Part shown: piece after piece, positions 14,258 through 24,000 of the stretch
Position numbering within the stretch: the first letter of the stretch is position 1
Layout of the letters: every line of letters begins with the position of its first letter
NCBI GenBank assembly: GCA_943737045.1
Contig: CALSFV010000110.1
Location: forward strand, 62,001-126,000
Length of the DNA: 64,000 nucleotides
Direction of reading: 5' to 3'
DNA from: Parapristionchus giblindavisi
Lineage: Eukaryota; Nematoda; Chromadorea; Rhabditida; Diplogasteridae
The notes under the pieces: model-generated
The model's input: only the letters and a program-made list of their open reading frames with translations
What the model was told of the DNA's origin: nothing
The model's database searches: none
Translations under genes and position numbers: made by a program

Positions 14258-15096
14258 ACGAGCTGCCAAGACGACTGGGACCATCCTCGCCCCGGACATC
14301 TTGCACCTCAAGTCATCTGTGAGGATTTCCTCATTTTCTATCTCATTCTTCTTTTCCTTGCTGTGTCCACTTTTTTGTTTGACCAATCCATCTCATTGTC
14401 TCTCTGGGCGTAGCTGGGCACACTTTTCTTCTCTATTACAATCTCTTTCTCTGCCTATCTCTTATTTCTATCATATACTCTTGATTCTCTCTCTGTCTCA
14501 TTCTTTATTCATCACAATCATTCTATGCCTTTGTCCATCGCAATATGTTTCCCCTGTCGTTATCTTTATCACTTCTCTATCTATTCTTGAAGACTGGAAT
14601 CTATCGCATTATTGATCCTTTCGTAAGTAAATCGCCTTTATATTTCAACTCTTTTTCACTCGTTGTCGTTTCGTCCTCTCTCTGTCTCGTTCAACTTATA
14701 TCGTCACACCTTTTGCCTATTTTAATCTTTTCATCCCCTCCCCACCCTCTGCCATCTCCATTTTTGTAGCTGCTTCTTTCTCTCACCTAATTCCACGTTT
14801 ACAGACAGCCACGCTCTCCACTGATCGCCTCTCCAAATCAATCGATAATCAAGGATTGTCTATCGGTAATGGCTTCCAAGATAAAGTATAAGCATCTGCC
14901 AGACTCTGCCCTCGTCTAGGACACTGACAAAGTAAGAATATTGATGGATTTTATTGATTCCCGAATTTGAAAAATGGCTTAGAACTATACTGGAATCTAC
15001 GGCAGGAAGCATGTCGTAAGAATAGTTGTACGATACTATAGTGTCTATGCTTGTTTTATTCTGTGAATCATCTAATAAAGATGAATCCGTTATGAT

Positions 15097-15234
15097 GCCG
15101 TATGCCTGAAACCGTTTTTCGATAAACGTGACGTCACAAACTTAGCCTGAGGCCTTTTGCCAAATCCTCCCTCCCACTATGCATGTGACGTCATGCTTCT
15201 CGGCGAACGGCTTGCCAGCATTCATGCATACGGC
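15097..15234. repeat. Short foldback element with two TGACGTCA palindromes
   Basis: The ends are inverted copies: GCCGTATGCCTGAA at the left and the reverse complement of GCCGTATGCATGAA at the right. Further inside, both arms contain an ACCG/GCCG-like block and a TGACGTCA palindrome (15129-15136 and 15186-15193). It lies in an intron of the plus-strand fragment. It is probably a small MITE or a transcribed hairpin; the CRE-like palindromes may only be part of the arms. Confidence 0.5.
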
Positions 15235-15571
15235 CTCTAACCTTTGCCTCTCATCCCAATACATTTTTTAATGACTTGATCACTAAGTTATTTGATGCTG
15301 CTTGTCTTTCTCTATCTCTGGGATACTGTTTCTTTACGGGGATTTACGGTTTCATGTCAGGCTATCATTGTGTTCATATGCTTGTCTCATTTTGGGTTTA
15401 TCGACTGATTGATGGTCAGTGATATTTAATCTTTGATCTTTGATCTTTACAGGTTTGGCAATCGATGGCCGCTCATGCTGATTGTGTTCGTCATATTTGG
15501 CTTCTCGCTCACGACGACCTTTCAATGGGAGAGTGTCGAAGATGTGGCGGATGTGATACCGTAGTCATCAC

Positions 15572-15727
15572 CATAGGTCGAAAAGTATGTTACAAAGTAC
15601 CAAGCCTGACCGCATTTTGAGCAAAAAAATTTAAAAAAAACCTGTCTGGACTTTGGGCCAAAATATGACAAAAATCGAAAAACCTTACCGGATTTTGAAA
15701 ACCTACAACCTAGCTATTCGAACTATG
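15572..15727. mobile_element. MITE copy A, CATAGGTCGAA termini
   Basis: A 156 bp sequence starts CATAGGTCGAAAAG and ends CTAGCTATTCGAACTATG, so its ends are inverted. It aligns along its length with copy B at 17310-17471, sharing ACAAAGTACCAAGCCT, repeated AAAATCGAAAAA units and CCTAGCTATTCGA. It sits directly after an exon donor of the plus-strand fragment. No protein is encoded. Confidence 0.75.
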
Positions 15728-17027
15728 CACTGAAGTTTTTACATTGAGGGTGCATGCTGATTTAAACTTGTACTTTTATCAATTATACTATTTTAATAAT
15801 TGAGTTTATGGCTGAATAAGCGCCTGTAGTTTGTTTATCTGATCTGTGAGTTGTAAACCTGAAAAGGGGCGTAGTCTAATTGAGTCTAAAATACTCGATA
15901 ATATTGTAAAGATTTATTAAAATCAATTTGATTGCAGCCCGGAGGTGATGATCACGATGGACATCAACAGTACAGTAATAATGGATCGTCGAGACGATTG
16001 GATGATGAGCGGGTACGGTATTTGTTTATTCTAACAAATACTGTATTTAGACATTTAAAAATGACATATTACCATGTGCACAAATTATTATTTTACTTAA
16101 TAATAATGGAATAATATATAATGTGTGCGTAATTTCGCCTGTTGATTTGATGTTTCTATTGCTTGCCATATTCGAGTGAAAGCTTGTGTACACTGATTGC
16201 AAATTCTCAGTTAGTGATCGTTAATGATTACAGTGGCCCGCGCCTAAACCCGAGTACCGTCTGCTCAAGCGGGACGTCGACGACGTCTGCTAATGACGAC
16301 GGCTGCAGACACAATACCGTACCACAACAGCGAGTGATGTAGCCGAGCTCAATAGAGCCGTCGAAGAGGAGGATGGGGAAGAGGGTGAGTGCTTGATTGA
16401 TCCATTTTATGGTACTCCTGGAAGTATAGGATGCTTACCGCAGGTCTCAAATAGTATTGATTGGGTTTGTTTAATTAATAATGGTATTTTAATGTCTGAT
16501 GTGGCAGAGCACAACATGACCAAGCTGTCGAAATCGGCGACGCGTGTGATGCGCCGCGTCGCGCCTGGTCAGTCGTCCGCGTCTAGTGCGGCTGCCGCAC
16601 CGACACCCGCCGCGGCTACTATCGCCTCTGATACTCAGAGGTAAAAGCAGACTGCACTTTTATAGATTTTTATAAAGCATTTTGATTGTTAAACTGATTG
16701 CTTACAGACGGCTATCGCTCGTACGATGACCGGACGCAACGCGGTTACGAGCCGCGTCGCGGCGGCGATGGCGGTTACGGTAGAGATCGAGACTATGACC
16801 GTGCACCGAGAGACCGTGACTACCGTAGTACCACCGATCGAGACTATGGAGAGGAGAAGGACGAGGTGGGCGTCCACGAAGACTACAACGGCGGTCCTCG
16901 TGAGTACTACAACTCGCGCGGTAGCGGACGCGGACAACGCAATTCAGGCGGCTATGGTCCTCGCAGCGGACGAGCTGCCCGTTTCTTTGTTCGGCGAGTT
17001 TCTTCGGCGAAAACAAGAAGCTCGTAA

Positions 17028-17309
17028 TTGTTGACTGTCTGAAGGCTGTACTGTCAGAGAACTGACAGAGGTCGACGGGTGAGCGATATTACGATGGGTT
17101 ATAGAGATATTGAAACTGGAATTCACCATGTTGAGATTGGCTTACTTGTATATTTGTTACGGTATCTGTACAGTCTGGCCAATGTAGTACTATTTTGTAA
17201 TCTCCGGTTCCGTATTCCCGTTCAGTATTCAGTACAGTACAGGCTTTTAACATTTAAATGCTCATAATAATAATAATAAAATAATAATAATAATGATGAT
17301 GATAATAAT
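17028..17309. other. AT-rich spacer ending in a trinucleotide microsatellite
   Basis: No gene is visible. From about 17265 it is an imperfect (TAA)n/(TGA)n tract that runs up to MITE copy B. The ATAAT bases on both sides of the MITE could be a target duplication, but the microsatellite makes this untestable by eye. Confidence 0.5.
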
Positions 17310-17471
17310 CATAGGTCGAAAAGTATATTACAAAGTACCAAGCCTAACCGCATTTTGAGCCAAAATTTCAGAAAAATCGAAAAACTTGACCATATTTTCA
17401 GCCAAAATTTTACAAAAATCGAAAAATATGACCGCACTTTGAAATCTGATTACCTAGCTATTCGACCTATG
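17310..17471. mobile_element. MITE copy B, CATAGGTCGAA termini
   Basis: A 162 bp relative of copy A. Its ends are the perfect inverted pair CATAGGTCGAA and TTCGACCTATG, with CGAAAAG versus CGAATAG just inside. It contains three diverged blocks of the form GACCGCATTTTGAGCCAAAA with AAAAATCGAAAAA. It ends 24 bp before the stop codon of the transposase on the opposite strand. Confidence 0.78.
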
Positions 17472-17494
17472 ATAATAATAATATGAAGAACAAC

Positions 17495-20400
17495 TTAATT
17501 GATGTGATGTTTAAGGACGACTACAGATCGACTAGCGTGGTCTACAACACGATCTAAGGGAAATGGAGAATGGAGGTCTACTACGTTACAAGAGGTAATA
17601 GTTGAAGAATCAGTAATATGGAATATATGTGAATGGCCATCAATGGAATGGGTCTCAAGTTGCTGGCCAATAAATGTCCATTCACTGCCTACATTAACAA
17701 TAATCGAAATAGACATGAAAGTGGGGAGATTAGCATCGATTCCAATACATACTATATCAGCTAGTTGATACTTAGTACCACGATAAATCAAGTTATTAGT
17801 AACAACAATAGTATGGATAGATGAGGGGAGTGATATACAGCTCAAAAGCATATTAATCGATGGGTCTCTAGCGGGCAGACGGATATTCGTAGGATTAGTC
17901 GGAGCAAATTCGAGATTGGGACGGCTACGGTATTCTGCCATTTTTCCTGCATAGGCTAATGCGATGGTCAGAGGCAAGTTAATATAATTGTTTGTAGTAT
18001 GTGATCTTAGTTTGCCAATCATATGAAGTTGTTCCCAAGTCAGTGTGGACATAAGAAAGAGGGGTCCGAACTGTCTAATTTGATCAGCATAATGTAAACA
18101 GAAGTGATGTTTGGGGGTTAACGGTGACTTGAAACCTCCTCTCACATTTGTTGACTCTCTCTCTCCATACAATGAAAGATATGAATCAATCCAAGTCTCA
18201 ATTGATTGCTGAAGATCATCAATGTCAGATGAAGAGAATGACGGAGCGAAGATACGCATAACAACACCCACGAAGCGACCGAAATGCTGCCATTCAGGAT
18301 CAGTTGTGGTGACTCGATCAACAAGCAATAAAGGCAAATATCTAAACGAATAATATTAAATATTATGAATTACCTACATTTTGTTCATTTAGTTTTATTG
18401 ATAATTAACTGATATCGCAATCCTAATTCAAGTGAAAATGATAAGCGAGAGTATTTCTTATATGTTAGATGAATTCATGAGCAATATTATTTAATCAATA
18501 ATCATTTAGTAACAGCGTTGTGACTCCTCGTGTGTTATTGCATGTATCACTCGATTGGCATCCAACCCGGAATTCTGGTGAGGAGTAGTTTTTGCCTTAC
18601 TCATTTTATCGATTTCTATTTAAATATAGATAAAATATTTTTAGTCTAGATTATATTGTAGCCACATTCCGTTTGATGTTGACGAGATTTTTTTGTAAAA
18701 TAAGGGGTGGTTTAATCATGCAGATTAAACCATCCGATAGTCATATTTAGGCTATGATGCATTCAATTATATTCTTCCTTATTTCTATTTTGTATGCTAG
18801 ACACTCAACTTTATTCATTCAGTAATAGCCTACTGTTTGGGTGCGTGGACGGGGGGGGGGGGGGGGGGGTTCTACGGTCTAAGCTATTCGTTTTTTCGAG
18901 AATTTCAAACGTGCTCGTTTTGAAATCGGCAAAAAATCGAAAGTTACTTATTTAGTGATTGTTTGAAAAATATTATATTTACCTGATCAAACACAATGTC
19001 TGAATGGCTTTGTTCCCAATTGTTGAACTAGTACTAATTCGGGGTAAAGAGCTGGGCTTATCACCCTTATCAATACGTCCAAATGGAAACAAAGCGATTC
19101 TTTCATTCAGTTCATCGTGCGTGACTCCTTTGGATTGAAGATACTCCTGCATGTAATGGATCTCTTTTCTTGCGACTCCTTCCAGCACATCATGAGCAAT
19201 ATCAGGTGGACACGAAGATGTACAATGGAACCCAGGTAACTCATTCAGTGGGCACGGATACCTGAAATTCGTTCGTACAATTTTTTTAAATATAAACATC
19301 ACGCTATGGAAAATGTTCGATATTGTTGTCTGTTCCATCTATTTTCTACGGACCTATCTATTTTCAAGGGGCCATGTTTTTCATGGGACCAATGGTTTTC
19401 CACGGGACTAATCTATTCGGTTGGGGCCAAATAACCAATGCAATGAAATAAATAAAATTGTTAATTAAATTAAATTAAATTAATTAATACCGCGAAAAAA
19501 CTGTGACCGCATAGCCCCTATTGTGACCCTTATTCCCTTTTTCTAGTCATACAATAAGTAATTATATTCCAGATCGACCATCAGGTAAATGGAATGTGAT
19601 ATTCGGATATGTCGTATTCGGATACAAGGTATGTTCAGCTCTTTACTATCTCCTTTTGTAGGTTGCTGAAAACTTGAATCCGACAAGTGAGATATAGGTT
19701 TTCACAAGTTCTTTATTGCCTTAAATACTAAATCGACGTTAAATAAATCGACGTCCCCATAGAAGGGTTATTTTTTAAACAATTCTTTGCTGTTCTTCTG
19801 AGCTGCTATTAAAAATATTCTTCTGAATCAAAGCCGCTACACTAGATCATTTTCGAATTATGAATTATGAAACAGAATTCAGAAAAAAATAGATATTATT
19901 GTTTATATGTCAGGCCTCGAAAATCCGGTCGAAGAAGGTCTCGGTACTCATTCACTCATCCGCCGGCATGGACAGTTCATTGAGGACGACAAGGCATGTT
20001 CTATAGTTCGATCGTTGATCTTTGATCCCTGTACTTTGTAGTGTGATGTCCATATTTCCATAATGCTACAAGGTGATCCCGAACAGCAATTTAGCCGCCT
20101 GCTATACCGTAACTGCACGTCAGAGTACCATATGAATCATGTGGTGCGTTGTAGAGGTATACTGTATCTGTGAATATAGATTTATTTGGTTCAGTCAAGT
20201 GGCGAGAAGTCGGCATCGATCTCGTCCACAATCGACTCGTCATCCTTCAGGTATAGTGATTAATTGATTTTCCATTTTAATACATTTATTACTCCATAAT
20301 TATCGATAGATAGAACTAATTATTGATTGATATAATTAGTGTTGATTATCGATTGATTAAGGGAAAAGTCAGGCAGACCACTATGATGAAGCCGAAGGCA

Positions 20401-23400
20401 ACCAATCCCAATGAGGAGGGCATGCTGGATTATCTCGAGGACATCATTGGCAGTTCCCAATTCAAGGTACAGTAGGAGTGGGTATACTGTAAGTACGATA
20501 GGGTTGCGTATACTGTAGGTATGGTGAAAACTTATCATACTGTAGTCAGGTTGATTATCGATTAGTTTAGATTGAAGTAGTCGTACTGTGGTGGCATTAA
20601 GCAAATGTTTGCTATATAAGAAGCATGATAGAAGATCGATCCAAAGATTGTAAAGATATTTTGGACCCCCACGATACCATTTATCACATAATTTTTTTTG
20701 CTTGAACGTTTACGACACTCACTTGATTCCAGCTAGCTCCATTCGAATCGTGGATTTAACATCCTTATCGTACTCTTCGGCGGTACGAGGGGATAGCGTA
20801 CTGGAGTGAAGGCACAAGTGCAACTCCGTGTATTCAAGATGGCACCACCTGATTGCAAAGGTACATAGTGTCGCGTGCATATTTTTACCTGCATACTAAA
20901 CCACTGTTGAATGAAGAGGAAAGACCGATGATCTCATGTACTCCTTTGTTATCTCCGATTAGTGATAACAATACTACCTGAATCATTATCTGTAATATAA
21001 AAACAAAAATTTCTGATTACTCGAAACTTAATAATCTTTCCCTTATGCTCTACTTCCACAGTTTCAATCTCTTTCATTTCCGTCATCAACAAATCATACA
21101 AAGGCTTGTTATTGTAAGCTGACAAATCACGACTGTGAGCGATTGATAGAGGGAATTTGTACCTGAAATACTTTTTTTTACAATTTTTTAAAATGTTTTA
21201 TAAAAAAAAATTTAGACCGTTGAGAAGCGGATAGATAAGAAGGAAGACCAGCGATGGAAAAATGGCTGTATCCAATGGTGTATGAAGAAGATTTATGTCC
21301 TATTGATGACCCTGGACAAGCGTCGTCGTGATATAACTCCAGAGGTAATAGATGTTCATCTTTCTGAATTAGATATATTATTTTTAAATGATTTTTCAAT
21401 GATGTGTATGTAATTTGAACCTTCAACTTCTCCTTCAATCTGCTATATACTAAACCATCTCTCACAGTTTCATATCTTCCATTACTATTATCCTTTGATG
21501 TGAGACAGTCTATTACCTGTAACGCGAAATATTAAGGATATACTGAGTGATACTTAGGGAGTTAAGGATATACTGAGTGATACTTAGGGAGTTAAGGATA
21601 TACTGAGTGAAACTTAGGGAGTTAAGGATATACTAAGTGAAACTTAGGGAGTTAAGGATATACTGAGTGATAGTTAGGGAGTTAAGGATATACTAAGTGA
21701 TAGTTAGGGAGTTATGAATATACTAAGTGATACTTAGGGAGTTAAGGATATACTGAGTGATACTTAGGGAGTTAAGGATATACTGAGTGAGACTTAGGGA
21801 GTTAAGGATATGCTAAGTGATACTTAGGGAGTTAAGGATATACTGAGTGAAACTTAGGGAGTTAAGGATATACTAAGTGATACTTAGGGAGTTAAGGATA
21901 TACTGAGTGAAACTTAGGGAGTTAAGGATATACTGAGTGAAACTTAGGGAGTTAAGGATATACTGAGTGAGACTTAGGGAGTTAAGGATATACTGAGTGA
22001 AACTTAGGGAGTTAAGGATATACTGAGTGAAACTTAGGGAGTTTAGGATATACTGAGTGAGACTTAGGGAGTTTAGGATATACTGAGTGATAGTTAGGGA
22101 GTTTAGGATATACTGAGTGATAGTTAGGGAGTTAAGAATATACTGAGTGATAGTTAGGGAGTTAAGGATATACTGAGTGATACTTAGGGAGTTAAGGATA
22201 TACTGAGTGAGACTTAGGGAGTTAAGGATATGCTAAGTGATACTTAGGGAGTTAAGGATATGCTAAGTGATACTTAGGGAGTTAAGGATATACTGAGTGA
22301 AACTTAGGGAGTTAAGGATATACTGAGTGAAACTTAGGGAGTTTAGGATATACTGAGTGATAGTTAGGGAGTTAAGAATATACTGAGTGATAGTTAGGGA
22401 GTTAAGGATATACTGAGTGATACTTAGGGAGTTAAGGATATACTGAGTGAGACTTAGGGAGTTAAGGATATGCTAAGTGATACTTAGGGAGTTAAGGATA
22501 TGCTAAGTGATACTTAGGGAGTTAAGGATATACTGAGTGAAACTTAGGGAGTTAAGGATATACTGAGTGAAACTTAGGGAGTTAAGGATATACTGAGTGA
22601 TAGTTAGGGAGTTAAGGATATACTAAGTGAAACTTAGGGAGTTAAGGATATACTGAGTGAAACTTAGGGAGTTAAGGATATACTGAGTGAAACTTAGGGA
22701 GTTAAGGATATACTAAGTGATACTTAGGGAGTTAAGGATATACTGAGTGAGACTTAGGGAGTTAAGGATATGCTAAGTGATACTTAGGGAGTTAAGGATA
22801 TGCTAAGTGATACTTAGGGAGTTAAGGATATACTGAGTGATACTTAGGGAGTTAAGGATATACTGAGTGAAACTTAGGGAGTTAAGGGTATACTGAGTGA
22901 AACTTAGGGAGTTAAGGATATACTGAGTGATAGTTAGGGAGTTAAGAATATACTGAGTGATAGTTAGGGAGTTAAGGATATACTGAGTGATACTTAGGGA
23001 GTTAAGGATATACTGAGTGAGACTTAGGGAGTTAAGGATATGCTAAGTGATACTTAGGGAGTTAAGGATATGCTAAGTGATACTTAGGGAGTTAAGGATA
23101 TACTGAGTGAAACTTAGGGAGTTAAGGATATACTGAGTGATAGTTAGGGAGTTAAGGATATACTAAGTGAAACTTAGGGAGTTAAGGATATACTGAGTGA
23201 AACTTAGGGAGTTAAGGATATACTGAGTGAAACTTAGGGAGTTAAGGATATACTAAGTGATACTTAGGGAGTTAAGGATATACTGAGTGAGACTTAGGGA
23301 GTTAAGGATATGCTAAGTGATACTTAGGGAGTTAAGGATATGCTAAGTGATACTTAGGGAGTTAAGGATATACTGAGTGATACTTAGGGAGTTAAGGATA

Positions 23401-23920
23401 TACTGAGTGAAACTTAGGGAGTTAAGGGTATACTGAGTGAAACTTAGGGAGTTAAGGATATACTAAGTGATACTTAGGGAGTTAAGGGTATACTGAGTGA
23501 AACTTAGGGAGTTAAGGATATACTAAGTGATACTTAGGGAGTTAAGGATATACTGAGTGAGACTTAGGGAGTTAAGGATATGCTAAGTGATACTTAGGGA
23601 GTTAAGGATATACTGAGTGAAACTTAGGGAGTTAAGGATATGCTAAGTGATACTTAGGGAGTTAAGGATATACTAAGTGATACTTAGGGACTTAAGGATA
23701 TACTATGTGAGACTTAGGGAGTTGAGGATAGGAATTTAAAAATACAGAAGAACTTTTATCTAACTTGTCTTTAAAATAAAGCTACCTTAAAGAGATAATT
23801 CAATTTTCTTAAAATATACACACCTCTTTCATTGATAATGCCCATTTGATATTCTCTTTCATAGAAAATGAATAAAATTTAATAGGCTCATTGAAATTCT
23901 CGACGTTTCCTTGCTGAAGT

Positions 23921-24000
<80 letters not shown>

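Larger units (their letters stand above)
14258..17027 (+). pseudogene. Captured host-like gene fragment, seven exons, RG/RD/Y-rich C-terminus, broken
   Basis: Candidate exons: 14258-14318, 14805-about 14886, 15453-15560, 15938-16012, 16234-16384, 16508-16640 and 16708 to about 17027. Each of the first six has an AG acceptor and GT donor, and these six join in one phase. Readable segments include TGTILAPDILHLKSS, WPAPKPEYRLLKRDVDD, HNMTKLSKSATRVMRR and a tail with GYRSYDD, GYEPRRGG and repeated RDRDY, resembling RGG-type RNA-binding tails. TAA and TGA stand side by side in frame at 16291-16296, and the last two exons do not join in phase, so this is a decayed copy. Base composition is distinctly GC-richer at 16240-17030 than in neighbouring DNA, fitting capture of a host gene. 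I do not recognise the parent gene. Confidence 0.5.

Noticed and set aside
14301..14769. Two overlapping Ser/Leu/Phe-rich open frames
   Set aside because: They are translations of a CT-rich intron of the plus-strand fragment; no start context or homology supports them.
16689..17034. Several overlapping frames on both strands beside the RG/RD-rich frame
   Set aside because: A GC-rich exon leaves most frames open; only the frame after the acceptor at 16707 gives a familiar RGG/RDRDY composition.
20723..20848. A further plus-strand SMC4 exon
   Set aside because: The plus frames do not resemble SMC4, whereas the minus strand gives CRWC...RTAEEY in perfect phase with both neighbouring transposase exons.
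21163..21181. A 19 bp transposase intron
   Set aside because: A GT donor further upstream (after 21218) gives the same phase with a 55 bp intron, in line with the other introns.
21531..23730. CRISPR-like array (regular 30 bp repeats)
   Set aside because: The units are contiguous without spacers and vary among themselves; the locus is an intron of a eukaryotic transposon. It is a minisatellite.
21531..23730. Interstitial telomere block
   Set aside because: TTAGGG occurs once per 30 bp rather than in tandem, so this is not telomeric repeat DNA.
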